A stretch of 64,000 bases of DNA, taken from Candidatus Lumbricidiphila eiseniae (GTDB lineage Bacteria; Actinomycetota; Actinomycetes; Actinomycetales; Microbacteriaceae). Positions within the stretch are counted from its first letter, which is position 1. Each line of letters starts with the position of its first letter. The notes under the pieces are model-generated. The model had not been told where the DNA came from. It saw only the letters and a list, made by a program, of their open reading frames with translations, and made no database searches. The position numbers and the translations under genes are program-made. The stretch is from positions 62,001 through 126,000 of the forward strand of contig NAEP01000023.1 of NCBI GenBank assembly GCA_002529645.1. Direction: 5' to 3'. This document shows positions 17,081-25,389 of this stretch, piece by piece.

Positions 17081-17419
17081 TTGTCTTTTATCGCAATCTT
17101 GGCAGCGTTACCGCTTGCCGCCGCTCTTGCCCTCGGAGGCCCTGGAACGGCGGTGAACGCCTCGACGGGCGCTCCTCTCGTCGCTAGCGTGTCTGCTCCA
17201 GCGGTAATGGACGGCGGGCCGGGCCCTGTGCTGCAAGCACCTCTGGCTACAATTTCGGCGGGCGTGTCCAATATCAAGCCAATGGTATGGGGCGCTGCGA
17301 TCAGGATCCTTACGTCGAAGCCCGCCTGTATCGCGGTGCGCGACTTCTACAACACTCTCCCACTTCCGAAAGTGAAGTGCATTCAGCTGGGCAAGGTTTG
17401 GGCGGTTGTTCCCCGATGA
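17081..17419 (+). CDS. Small putative exported protein, transposon cargo
   Basis: 112 residues from TTG 17081, directly after an in-frame stop. The first 27 residues are strongly hydrophobic and Ala/Leu-rich (ILAALPLAAALALGG) ending in TAVNA, which looks like a signal peptide although the n-region lacks basic residues and no clear ribosome-binding site precedes it. The mature part has two cysteines 19 residues apart near the C-terminus. Stop overlaps the start of the next gene (ATGA), so the two are co-translated. No family recognised. A secreted peptide with a cytosolic partner would fit a toxin/immunity pair, but that is speculation. Confidence 0.45.
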   Translation: MSFIAILAALPLAAALALGGPGTAVNASTGAPLVASVSAPAVMDGGPGPVLQAPLATISAGVSNIKPMVWGAAIRILTSKPACIAVRDFYNTLPLPKVKCIQLGKVWAVVPR

Positions 17420-17865
17420 GCGAGCAGGACGAGCTTCTGTTCGATGCTTGGCAGGAACGCTGCTCCCAGATCCTTTCAGAGTTGGAACACGTGGACGCCT
17501 TTAGCATGATCGATAGGGCCAACCCGTGGAGCCCACCTTCGCTCAATGCCGTTGAGAAGAACATGCTTGATACGTGGGAATCGATCGACGAAATTCCGAT
17601 CGCTCTCAAATCCAAGTATGAAGCCTTCTTGGGCGAAGGGCTCAGGCGTCGTTTCAGTGGCGTCTGGGTGAAGTTGGAGCCTGAGATGATCGGTGACACG
17701 TCCGGCAATGCTCCGTCAGGGTTGGGGATCAAGTATCCGGAATCCGGAACGATCGATGTCGTTTCAAGCCTGCTACCACTCGCATTCCATGCCGGAACCG
17801 GCATCTGGTGGTCCTCCAGCTTTCAGGTCACCGAGCACTTCGCTAACACGGGGGAATTTGGTTGA
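17416..17865 (+). CDS. Hypothetical cytosolic protein, transposon cargo
   Basis: 149 residues, acidic, no signal peptide or membrane segment. Starts at ATG 17416, overlapping the upstream stop; an earlier in-frame Met at 17287 lies inside the preceding gene and was rejected. Visible features are an amphipathic N-terminal helix (FDAWQERCSQILSELEHVD) and a C-terminal part with GIWWSSSFQV. I do not recognise the family. Coupling to a small exported protein suggests partner or immunity function, unproven. Confidence 0.55.
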   Translation: MSEQDELLFDAWQERCSQILSELEHVDAFSMIDRANPWSPPSLNAVEKNMLDTWESIDEIPIALKSKYEAFLGEGLRRRFSGVWVKLEPEMIGDTSGNAPSGLGIKYPESGTIDVVSSLLPLAFHAGTGIWWSSSFQVTEHFANTGEFG

Positions 17866-18128
17866 GTGCGTCTTCGCTCGCGTAGGCGGAATTTGTCAAG
17901 GCGGATGAGACCGGTGGGTGTTAGGCGGCGAGTTGGATCCGTCGGTGCCGTGTAGATGCCGGTACCATGCGTCTCGGGAATGTAAAGCTTTTCGAGGCAC
18001 GCTGGACCTCTTCTGAGCCTCGCTGAGAAGTACCGGATTTCCGGGACACAGTTTGTCTTGGAAACATGTCTTACCGCGAAGTGTCTTTGATCCGCCGCTT
18101 CTAGCACTTTCTAAGGCAGAATGGTTCT
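17866..18128. other. Non-coding gap upstream of resolvase, likely res region
   Basis: 263 bp between cargo and resolvase with no gene. In Tn552-type elements the resolution site lies directly upstream of the resolvase gene, so the res site is expected here; subsites were not resolved by eye. Confidence 0.35.
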
Positions 18129-18725
18129 GTGAGACATCTTGGGTATACGCGGGTCAGCGCCAGAAGCCAAGACGCGAAGTTGCAGGTCGACGCCTTGGTT
18201 GAATCCGGCCTCCAAGAGCGGGACATTTTCGCCGACGTCACCTCGGGCAGCCGGACCGCGATCTCCCGCCCCGGGATGAAGAAGCTCCTCGACTACGCCG
18301 AGCCCGGCGACACCGTGGTGGTCTGGCGGGTCGACCGACTCGGACGGTCCTTGATCGATGTGCTGAACACGGTGAAGCTGCTTCGGGAGCGGGACGTGCA
18401 GGTGAAGAGCATCTCGGATGGGATCGACCCGTCGACGACGTCAGGTCGGCTGATGCTCAACATGCTCGCTACCTTGGCTGAGTACGAACGTGAACTGATC
18501 ACGGAACGCGTGAACGCCGGGATCGCGGCCGCCCGGGAAGGCGGCATCAAGTTCGGTCGGCCCCTGTCAGATCCCGTCGTCGTTGCCGACAAGCTCAAGC
18601 TCGTCTCCGAGGCCAGGGCAAAAGGCCGAACCGCGGAGGACGCGGCGAAACTCGTCGGGTGGAGCCGCGCCACTCTTTACCGGCATCAGAAGGCCCTCGC
18701 GGCCCGTGAGAGCACCACCGTGTAG
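18129..18725 (+). CDS. Serine recombinase (transposon resolvase)
   Basis: 198-residue small serine recombinase. YTRVSARSQD at the N-terminus carries the catalytic Ser10; VWRVDRLGRSLIDVL near residue 60 supplies the active-site Arg residues (WR..RL.R); GRLMLNMLATLAEYERELI is the dimer/E-helix region; the C-terminus holds a helix-turn-helix (AEDAAKLVGWSRATLYRHQKA). It resolves cointegrates at the element's res site. GTG 18129 start. Lies 8 bp before the transposase gene in the same direction. Confidence 0.92.
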   Translation: MRHLGYTRVSARSQDAKLQVDALVESGLQERDIFADVTSGSRTAISRPGMKKLLDYAEPGDTVVVWRVDRLGRSLIDVLNTVKLLRERDVQVKSISDGIDPSTTSGRLMLNMLATLAEYERELITERVNAGIAAAREGGIKFGRPLSDPVVVADKLKLVSEARAKGRTAEDAAKLVGWSRATLYRHQKALAARESTTV

Positions 18726-18732
18726 GTGACGG

Positions 18733-20922
18733 GTGGACGCGAACGAGCGGTGGCGTGCTCTTCGGTTGCATGTCGAAGACCAGATCCCGCTCGCGGTCCT
18801 CGCTCGAGAGACCGGGATCTCCGCCCGAACATTGCAACGCTGGAAACATCTCTACCGCGTGGGCGGCGTCGCAGCCCTCGACCCTCATGACCGCACCGAC
18901 AAGGGCGTGCGCCGAACCCCAGGGGAGACGGTCGCGTTCATCGAACGACTGGCACTCACTCGGCCATGCCCGGGCATCGCCACCTTGCACCGGCTCGCCT
19001 CTACAGATGCGAGAGCTCACGCACTGCCGTCGCCGAGCTACGCGACCGTGCGACAGATCGTGCAGGCACTCGATCCGGCTCTTGTCACCCTGGCACTTGA
19101 AGGCCCGGTCTCGTACCGGGACAAGCACGAGCTCGTCTTCCGGCGCCGAGCGGAACACCCCAACCAGACCTGGCAGTCCGATCACACCGAACTCGATATC
19201 CTCATCGTCGGTGCCGGCGGGAAACCCGATCGGCCCTGGCTGACGACCGTGATGGATGACTACTCCCGCGCGATCTGCGGGTACATGGTCTTCTCTGGCG
19301 CCCCGTCCGCTATCAACACTGCGCTGGCTCTTCGGCAGGCGATCTGGCGGAAAACGGACCCGGCGTGGGCGATGTGCGGCATCCCGGACATCCTGCACGT
19401 GGACCACGGCTCCGACTTCATCAGCCACCACATTGAACGGACCGCGATCGCCCTGCACATCAGGATCATCCACTCGACCGTCGGCCGACCCCAGGGACGA
19501 GGGAAGATCGAGCGGTTCTTCCGCACCATTAACACCGAATTTCTGGCCGCTCTTCCCGACCACCTCGGATCCGGCAGCCGGACACCGACGCCGGTCCTGG
19601 ATCTTGCCGGTCTCGATCGTGCGATCGGCGCATTCATTGGCACCTACAACGACCGAATCCATAGCGAGCTGGGGATCTCACCGCGCGACGCGTGGGTTGC
19701 GGATGGCTGGCTGCCTCGGATGCCCGACAGCCTCACAGAACTCGACGGGCTGCTCCTTACTGTTCCGAAGAACCGGGTCGTGCAGCGCGACGGCATCCAC
19801 TTCCAGGGCCAGCGCTATCTCGCCCCGACCCTTGCCCCGTTTGTCGGGCATATGATCACGATACGGTACGATCCCCGCGACATCTCCGAGATCCGCGTGT
19901 ACGACCGGGACACGTTCATCTGCACCGCCATCGACGAAGCCCACCCCAATCTCCGGCTCAGCCTTCGCGACATCGAAACGGCCCGCCGCGCCCGCCGCAA
20001 GCAGCTGCGCCGGGCCATCAACGATCGCATCCCGACCGTTGCCTCCCGTGAGGAACCTCGCACCCACGAAGCGGCGGCCGAAGCTGCGCACCTACGAAGA
20101 GGACGAGTGATGAACCAGGCATTCATCGTCACCAAAGAACACCGACGCTTCACCGAGTTCGCCAACGCCGTCCGGAAAGAGAAGACAATCGGGATCTGCC
20201 ACGGCGCTGCCGGCGTCGGGAAGACTAACTCCGCCCGCCGCTACGCGAACTGGGACGAACTCGAGCCCTACATCAACGAATGGGGTCCCAGAGGTGACCA
20301 CGACGCGAAGTACTACGCCCTCGCGAACCGATCCCGCACCGTCTTCTACACACCCGAAGTCCTCTGTCGACCCAAAGACCTCATGCACGACATCGACCAC
20401 TGGCAGATGAAGGTCGGCATCTGCGTCGACGAGCACCTCCGCTCCCTCATGCCCGAACCGGAACGGGTCAGGCAGAACGACGTCACCCGTCTCGTCGAGC
20501 TACTCATCGTCGACGAAGCCGAACGCCTCACCCCGACGGCACTGGAGTTGCTTCGCGATCAGCACGACCGCACCCACCGGGCGATAATCCTGATCGACAT
20601 GCCCGGCATTAACGAACGATTCCGCCACTACCCCCAGCTATACAGCCGACTCGGATTCTCCCACCAGTACCGCGCCCTCGGCCGCGAAGAACTCCTTTTC
20701 GTTCTCGATCGCCACTGGAAACGACTCGGCAAGACTCTCGACCCTGACGACTTCACCGACGCACAAGCCATCGCCGCCATCGAACGGATCACCCGCGGCA
20801 ACTTCCGCCTCCTCGAACGACTCTTCCCCCAGATCAATCGCGTACTCAAAATCAACGAGCTCGACACGATCACGGACGACGTCATCGAAGCCGCAGCCAG
20901 CATCCTCGTCATCGGCAACTAA
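18733..20922 (+). CDS. Fused DDE transposase and AAA+ transposition ATPase
   Basis: 729 residues in one open frame. Residues 1-459 match a TniA/Tn552 p480-type transposase: an N-terminal HTH (IPLAVLARETGISARTLQRW) and a DD(35)E triad at Asp150 (WQSDHTELD), Asp224 (HVDHGSD) and Glu260 (GKIERFF). Residues 460-729 match the TniB/p271 ATPase: Walker A GAAGVGKT near residue 493 and Walker B LLIVDEAE near 592. The segment lengths equal the two separate Tn552 proteins. The usual junction GTGATGAA is present at 20107 but here in frame, so the proteins are fused; GAGGACGAG before ATG 20110 could also drive separate ATPase synthesis. The stop lies inside the right inverted repeat. Confidence 0.88.
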   Translation: MDANERWRALRLHVEDQIPLAVLARETGISARTLQRWKHLYRVGGVAALDPHDRTDKGVRRTPGETVAFIERLALTRPCPGIATLHRLASTDARAHALPSPSYATVRQIVQALDPALVTLALEGPVSYRDKHELVFRRRAEHPNQTWQSDHTELDILIVGAGGKPDRPWLTTVMDDYSRAICGYMVFSGAPSAINTALALRQAIWRKTDPAWAMCGIPDILHVDHGSDFISHHIERTAIALHIRIIHSTVGRPQGRGKIERFFRTINTEFLAALPDHLGSGSRTPTPVLDLAGLDRAIGAFIGTYNDRIHSELGISPRDAWVADGWLPRMPDSLTELDGLLLTVPKNRVVQRDGIHFQGQRYLAPTLAPFVGHMITIRYDPRDISEIRVYDRDTFICTAIDEAHPNLRLSLRDIETARRARRKQLRRAINDRIPTVASREEPRTHEAAAEAAHLRRGRVMNQAFIVTKEHRRFTEFANAVRKEKTIGICHGAAGVGKTNSARRYANWDELEPYINEWGPRGDHDAKYYALANRSRTVFYTPEVLCRPKDLMHDIDHWQMKVGICVDEHLRSLMPEPERVRQNDVTRLVELLIVDEAERLTPTALELLRDQHDRTHRAIILIDMPGINERFRHYPQLYSRLGFSHQYRALGREELLFVLDRHWKRLGKTLDPDDFTDAQAIAAIERITRGNFRLLERLFPQINRVLKINELDTITDDVIEAAASILVIGN

Positions 20923-20970
20923 CGACACAAAGCGATCACAAAACGCTGCCACAGAGCGACAAACTCCACA
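20917..20970. repeat. Right terminal inverted repeat
   Basis: 54 bp, reverse complement of the left end with 7 differences. It overlaps the last codon and TAA stop of the fused transposase gene and ends CTCCACA, followed by the CACCAGC target duplicate. Confidence 0.9.
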
Positions 20971-21017
20971 CACCAGCGCGGGTGATCACCTCCCCATACA
21001 AGACGCCCGCGCTGGTG
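20971..21017. repeat. 12-bp inverted repeat at the transposon target
   Basis: CACCAGCGCGGG (20971-20982) and CCCGCGCTGGTG (21006-21017) form a perfect stem around a 23-nt loop. The 7-bp target duplication is the outer part of the left arm, so the element inserted at the edge of this structure. It could be a transcription terminator or a recombination site; Tn5053-type elements are known to prefer res sites. Confidence 0.55.
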
Positions 21018-21117
21018 TCCCGGGTGTGACACGCGTTGAAGAAAGCTCAGTCCGCGTTGTTTTCCGGGTGACGGGTTCGTCGGGCTCAACACACGCGAGA
21101 GAAAGAAGGAGGAAAGG

Positions 21118-21557
21118 GTGAGCCCAGGTGCTCCGATTCCGAACCGAGTCATCGCCGCATGGGGTGGTGGAGCGGTGCTTGTTGTCATACTCGCTGTCCT
21201 GATTTTCACAACCGCACCCAAACCGGTTGTGGTCGCCAGGGAACCGGGACTGCCCGACAACGCAGCCCCCTCCTCCGTGAGGTTGAAAAACTCTGGCACA
21301 ACAGGCTGCAAAATAACACGGCATCCGCGGGGTTCGGGGCAGGTCGCTGCCGCTACACCGTTAACCCGAAACGGAACGCCACCGGAGTTATCGCCTGCGG
21401 TCCGGTCTACGCCGGTGCAGACAACAGCGAACAGTGGGATATCTATCGATTCTCAACCCTCCGCGACACTCATGCTGGCACCCTCGTTATCGGCGATGTC
21501 CTCTACAGCACAAGAAGCCCAACGCGACCACCGGGTGATCTCGTGCTGCCGAACTAA
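21118..21557 (+). pseudogene. Frameshifted membrane-anchored/exported protein
   Basis: A good AAGGAGG site precedes GTG 21118, which starts a short cytosolic tail and one strong membrane segment (AVLVVILAVLIF). The frame then becomes unnatural near 21262, where a CCCCC tract occurs; the minus-one frame continues with LLREVEKLWHNRLQNN and a protein-like stretch to a stop at 21557. One extra C would join the parts into about 147 residues. Either a real 1-bp deletion, phase variation in the C tract, or a sequencing error. No family recognised. Confidence 0.55.
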
Positions 21558-21609
21558 CCCGGTTCACCTCCCACGTGAACCGATTCCGAGCACTGCTGCG
21601 GAGCATCCC

Positions 21610-22263
21610 TCATTTTCCCGGCGCGCTCGTTACGTGAGCCGGATCCCGATGGCTTTCGATCGCACCCTCGGCGAGGGCCCACCAGCATGTTGTATCACCG
21701 TAGTCACGCCGGTTATCGAGTCGGATGCCCCGAGGCCAAGAGGGTTCGGGCGATCGAGAACTGCGCTCCACGATCACGAGTGCATCATCGTTCAGAAGCG
21801 GAACAAGGAGTGCCAACTCGCGCGCGAGTGCAGAATCTAAGAGCTCGTACGGTGGGTCAAAAAACACGACGTCCACACCTGTCACGCGTGGGGTCAGGGG
21901 TGTAGTTTCAGACTGTGCCTGTGTCAAAAACGCGGTCACGGCTTTGGTGATCACACGGATGGCTGGCGGCGCGGCCGCGCCGCGCGAGGCATCCCGAACT
22001 GCGTCGGCGTTGCGACGGCAGATGTCCGCGGCGAGGCGTGCCTTTTCTACCAGGGTGACCGTCGTTGCTCCCCGGCTCGCCGCTTCGAGGCCGAGGGCAC
22101 CGGAGCCCGCGTAGAGATCAAGCACGTGGGTCGCCGTGAGGTCAATCCGTGAGGTAAGGGATGAGAAAATTGCTTCCCGCACCCGGTCGCTCGTCGGGCG
22201 TGTGCCGGAGGTTGGCACCCGCAGGGCGAGCGATCGAGCAAAGCCGGAGATAATGCGTGTCAT
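21610..22263 (-). CDS. rsmD: 16S rRNA (guanine966-N2)-methyltransferase
   Basis: 217 residues. The SAM-binding motif VLDLYAGSGALGLEAASRGA is near residue 48 and the catalytic N6/N2-methylase motif DPPY near 138 (VVFFDPPYELL). It methylates G966 of 16S rRNA in the 30S subunit. ATG 22263 (MTRIISG) chosen because the family begins M-R/T-I-I-G/S-G; the longer open frame upstream runs through the repeat region. Divergent from recG, with which it is neighbour in many actinobacteria. Confidence 0.9.
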   Translation of the reverse strand: MTRIISGFARSLALRVPTSGTRPTSDRVREAIFSSLTSRIDLTATHVLDLYAGSGALGLEAASRGATTVTLVEKARLAADICRRNADAVRDASRGAAAPPAIRVITKAVTAFLTQAQSETTPLTPRVTGVDVVFFDPPYELLDSALARELALLVPLLNDDALVIVERSSRSPEPSWPRGIRLDNRRDYGDTTCWWALAEGAIESHRDPAHVTSAPGK

Positions 22264-22290
22264 CGTTGGGCAGCCTACAGCGCTCGATGA

Positions 22291-22454
22291 CACTCTCAGT
22301 GCGGCGAGGGTGGGGCGACGAGGAACTTCTCGCCTCTCTCCGGCAGCAGCACTTTCAGTGTGGCGAGGGTGTGGGCCCACCGCACGGTGTGTCGAGCAGT
22401 CTGTGGATGTTGCGGGCCATCCCCGGTTGGGTGGGCCCGCCGCACGGTGTGTCG
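22291..22454. repeat. Repeats between rsmD and recG, 59- and 60-bp period
   Basis: Two overlapping pairs. A 24-nt segment containing CAGTG(C/T)GGCGAGGGTG at 22291-22314 recurs at 22350-22373 (59 bp). A second 24-nt segment beginning GTGGGCCC and ending CGGTGTGTCG occurs at 22371-22394 and 22431-22454 (60 bp, 1 mismatch). The middle copy carries both. They fill the 214-bp divergent intergenic region and so overlap both 5' leaders. Confidence 0.6.
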
Positions 22455-22477
22455 GGGGCACCTGGAAGGATGGAGTC

Positions 22478-24802
22478 GTGGATGATAAGGCGCGCGCGGG
22501 CAGATTCGCGCTTGATACAAAGCTGAGTGGCATCCTCGGTGGGCGCTCGGCACAGGCGCTTCATCGCGCTTTTGGGTACGAAACCGCGGGTGATCTGCTC
22601 GCACACTACCCGCGACGGTATGCCATGCGGGGCGAACTTACCGCACTGGAGACACTTCCACTCGATGAGAGCGTCACGATTATTGCGGAGGTGTTGGAGG
22701 TGCGTGAGCGTTCGATGAGAGCGCGCCGCGGCACCATCCTGGAGGTGAAAATATCAGACGGCACGGGCACCCTGCTGCTTACCTTCTTTAATCAAGCGTG
22801 GCGGGCTGCTGAGCTCAGTCCGGGAGTGCGGGGAATATTTGCCGGCAGGGTGAGTGTCTACCAGGGCGCGCGTCAGCTCGCACACCCCGACTATCAACTC
22901 TTCACCGATGCCGACGCCAGTGCGGCGCGCGGTGAACCAACGGCCGAGATGAAACGCTGGGCCGAGACCCCGATCCCGATTTATTCCTCAACCGCGTCGA
23001 TCGCGAGCTGGCAGATCCAGAAAATGGTTGAGCTTGTGCTCGATGGTCTGGTTGAGGTGGCTGATCCGCTGCCGACGGCGGGTCGTGTAGCCCGGTCACT
23101 GGTGTCGCACCGGGCGGCGCTCGATTCGATTCACCGACCCGAGACGCAGGCCGAGGCGACCCTCGCGCGACGCACACTTCGGTTTACCGAGGCGTTCGTG
23201 CTGCAGACCGCGCTTCTGCAACGGCGGGCGGCACTGCGCGAGCAGAGCACGGTAGCGAGGCATCCCCAGGCCGGGGGGTATCTCGACCGTTTCGATGCTG
23301 CCCTCCCGTTCCAACTCACCGCTGACCAACAGCGGGTTGCCACCGAGATTGCCACCGATCTGGCGTCCGATATTCCGATGAGTCGGCTCGTGCAGGGTGA
23401 AGTTGGGTCAGGCAAGACCGTCGTGGCGCTGCGGGCGATGCTCGCGGTTGCCGATTCGGGTGGGCAGTCGGTGCTGCTCGCACCGACCGAGGTGCTTGCT
23501 GCTCAGCACCTGCGATCCATTGCCCGGATGCTAGGTTCGAACCTCGCAGTGAGTCTGTTACCGACGCTCATCACCGGGCAGCTTCCCGCGGCAGAGCGCA
23601 AGAGGGCGCTATTGCGCGCCGCCGCTGGGCAATCCCACCTCATTGTCGGAACGCACGCGTTGCTTTCTGATCGAGTCATGTTCGCCGACCTTGGCCTCAT
23701 TGTTGTTGACGAGCAGCACCGGTTTGGTGTCGAGCAGCGGGAGGCACTGCGGGTGAAAGGGCAGAGCCCGCCACACGTGCTTGTTCTCACCGCGACCCCC
23801 ATTCCGCGCACGGTAGCCATGACGGTTTTTGGTGACCTAGACATCTCAACCATCGCCGAACTACCCGCGGATCGCGCCACGATCACGTCGCAGGTAGTGC
23901 CGCTGGCCATTCGTCCCGCCTGGCGGGACCGCATCTGGCATCGGCTTGCAGAGGAGGTGCAACAGGGCCGACAGGCGTTCGTGGTGTGTCCCGCGATTGA
24001 TCAGAAAACGGGGGAGCCGGGGGAGATGACCCTGGGTGATAGTGCCGGGGGCGCGGCAGCGAGTGGCCCATCCGCGGGCTCCTCGGCGCGAGAAGCGGTC
24101 GCGCACACCGCACCAGAAGGCGCCGCCGACTCCGAAGTGGCGCGCAAAAACGGTGCCCCTGCACGCACCGCGCCAGAGGGCACCGCCACCATGGCAACCG
24201 TCAGCGCGATGATGGCCGAGTTGGCGGAGCATCCCGCCCTCTCTTCGGTGCGGATTGCCGCACTGCACGGGCGTCTGAGCACCGACGAAAAAGACCGGGT
24301 TATGCGTGCGTTTGCCGCGGGCGACATTGATGTGCTCGTCGCGACCACCGTCATTGAGGTGGGGGTGGATGTCCCCAACGCCAGCGTTATGGTTGTGCTT
24401 GACGCCGACCGGTTCGGTGTCTCTCAACTGCACCAGTTACGTGGTCGAGTTGGGCGGGGGGAAGTCCCGGGTCTCTGTTTGTTCGTCACGACCGCCGGGC
24501 CCGGCTCGGTCGGGTTGGAGCGGGTGGAGGCGGTCGCCGCGACCCTCGACGGCTTCGAGCTCGCCCGGGTCGACCTCGAGTTGCGTCGTGAGGGTGATGT
24601 GCTCGGAGCTGCACAGTCGGGCGGCCGCTCTTCGCTTCGGCTGTTGCGGGTGGCCCACCACGGCGACATCATCGCCGACGCACGCGAGCTTGCGCAGCAG
24701 ATTGTTGAGGTTGACCCGCAGTTGCGGGAGCATCCCACCCTCGCTGACGCCGTGCGCCGTCGCCTCGATGATGAGGCGAGCGAGTTTCTCGGCAAGGGGT
24801 GA
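22478..24802 (+). CDS. recG: ATP-dependent DNA helicase RecG
   Basis: 774 residues; remodels stalled forks and Holliday junctions. An N-terminal wedge/OB region is followed by Walker [13 protein letters not shown] near residue 308, the [15 protein letters not shown]-type box, TATPIPRT, and the C-terminal helicase motifs ([25 protein letters not shown]). GTG 22478 is chosen: GGAAGGA lies 7 bases upstream and the protein start matches the family. The protein is longer than the usual ~700 because of an Ala/Gly-rich insertion near residues 513-570, which contains a 60-bp-spaced in-frame repeat (24101-24187). Confidence 0.95.
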   Translation: MDDKARAGRFALDTKLSGILGGRSAQALHRAFGYETAGDLLAHYPRRYAMRGELTALETLPLDESVTIIAEVLEVRERSMRARRGTILEVKISDGTGTLLLTFFNQAWRAAELSPGVRGIFAGRVSVYQGARQLAHPDYQLFTDADASAARGEPTAEMKRWAETPIPIYSSTASIASWQIQKMVELVLDGLVEVADPLPTAGRVARSLVSHRAALDSIHRPETQAEATLARRTLRFTEAFVLQTALLQRRAALREQSTVARHPQAGGYLDRFDAALPFQLTADQQRVATEIATDLASDIPMSRLVQGEVGSGKTVVALRAMLAVADSGGQSVLLAPTEVLAAQHLRSIARMLGSNLAVSLLPTLITGQLPAAERKRALLRAAAGQSHLIVGTHALLSDRVMFADLGLIVVDEQHRFGVEQREALRVKGQSPPHVLVLTATPIPRTVAMTVFGDLDISTIAELPADRATITSQVVPLAIRPAWRDRIWHRLAEEVQQGRQAFVVCPAIDQKTGEPGEMTLGDSAGGAAASGPSAGSSAREAVAHTAPEGAADSEVARKNGAPARTAPEGTATMATVSAMMAELAEHPALSSVRIAALHGRLSTDEKDRVMRAFAAGDIDVLVATTVIEVGVDVPNASVMVVLDADRFGVSQLHQLRGRVGRGEVPGLCLFVTTAGPGSVGLERVEAVAATLDGFELARVDLELRREGDVLGAAQSGGRSSLRLLRVAHHGDIIADARELAQQIVEVDPQLREHPTLADAVRRRLDDEASEFLGKG
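24101..24187. repeat. In-frame 27-nt repeat inside recG, 60-bp period
   Basis: Copies at 24101-24127 and 24161-24187 differ at 5 of 27 positions and encode HTAPEGAA and RTAPEGTA. They sit 60 bp apart in the non-conserved loop insertion of RecG. Because 60 is a multiple of three the frame is kept. Spacing and repeat length match the intergenic repeat loci. Confidence 0.6.
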
Positions 24803-24842
24803 GCGCTCAGTGTCGTCAATGAACTCCCACTACGCTGATACC

Positions 24843-25331
24843 GTGCATCGGATTGCGGTTGTACCCGGGTCGTTTGACCCCATTACCCTGGGGCACCTCG
24901 ACGTTATCGCTCGGGCTTCTGCACTGTACGACCAGCTACACGTTGTTGTCGTCCACAACCCTGGAAAGGCGGCCCTGCTGCCGATTGCCCAGCGGGTGAC
25001 GCTTATCGAAAAGTCGATCGAACAGGCACAGCTGCCCGGGCGGATTGTCGTGGCATCCTGGAGTGTGGGGTTGCTCGTCGACTACTGCGCGGAGGTGGGA
25101 GCATCGGTTCTTGTCAAGGGTCTGCGATCGGGGCTGGATGTCACGTACGAAACTCCGATGGCGATGGTGAACCGGAACCTCGCCGGGGTCGAAACCGTGT
25201 TCCTACTGCCGGAGCCGATGCACGCGCACGTTTCTAGTTCGCTCGTGCGGCAGGTCGCCGGTCTCGGTGGAGACATCCGCCCCTATGTGCCGGGCGCTGT
25301 TGCCGATTTCCTCAGTTCTGCGCTCCCGTAG
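24843..25331 (+). CDS. coaD: Phosphopantetheine adenylyltransferase
   Basis: 162 residues, normal CoaD length. [15 protein letters not shown] at residues 7-21 holds the nucleotidyltransferase TxGH motif; VLVKGLRSG and the C-terminal [14 protein letters not shown] are conserved in the family. It makes dephospho-CoA from phosphopantetheine and ATP. GTG 24843 gives the family's usual start; ATG 24819 would add eight residues, and neither has a clear ribosome-binding site. Follows recG by 40 bp. Its 3' end including TAG is part of a 15-bp direct repeat (25325-25339, 25372-25386). Confidence 0.92.
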   Translation: MHRIAVVPGSFDPITLGHLDVIARASALYDQLHVVVVHNPGKAALLPIAQRVTLIEKSIEQAQLPGRIVVASWSVGLLVDYCAEVGASVLVKGLRSGLDVTYETPMAMVNRNLAGVETVFLLPEPMHAHVSSSLVRQVAGLGGDIRPYVPGAVADFLSSALP

Positions 25332-25386
25332 ACTCGTCCGCATCGTGCGGGATGCCCGCCCGGCACCCTGCCCCGTAGACTCGTCC
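25325..25386. repeat. 15-bp direct repeat over the coaD stop codon
   Basis: CCCGTAGACTCGTCC occurs identically at 25325-25339 and 25372-25386. The first copy contains the coaD stop (25329-25331), the second lies just before the yceD start. Spacing is 47 bp, so it differs from the 60-bp class but repeats the same pattern of duplicating a gene end. Confidence 0.6.
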
Positions 25387-25389
25387 CTC

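Larger units (their letters stand above)
16768..20970. mobile_element. Complete Tn552/Tn5053-like transposon, 4203 bp
   Basis: Boundaries are set by 54-bp terminal inverted repeats starting TGTGGAGTTTG (47 of 54 identical) and a perfect 7-bp direct repeat CACCAGC on both sides (16761-16767 and 20971-20977), the target-site duplication. It encodes a serine resolvase and a DDE transposase fused to an AAA ATPase, the Tn552-type set. TGT/ACA ends are typical of the Mu/Tn7/Tn552 group. Two small overlapping genes at 17081-17865 are cargo. Intact ends, clean duplication and open genes suggest a recent insertion. Confidence 0.9.

Noticed and set aside
17287-17415. Earlier start for the second cargo gene
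   Set aside because: Would overlap most of the upstream cargo gene's C-terminus; ATG 17416 gives the usual ATGA overlap.
15877-21557. Prophage
   Set aside because: HTH pair, resolvase and transposase are present but no phage integrase, terminase, capsid, tail or lysis gene; the resolvase belongs to the Tn552-like element.
24306-24842. N-terminal extension of coaD inside recG
   Set aside because: The upstream part is a shadow of the recG frame; CoaD begins at its conserved [12 protein letters not shown] segment.
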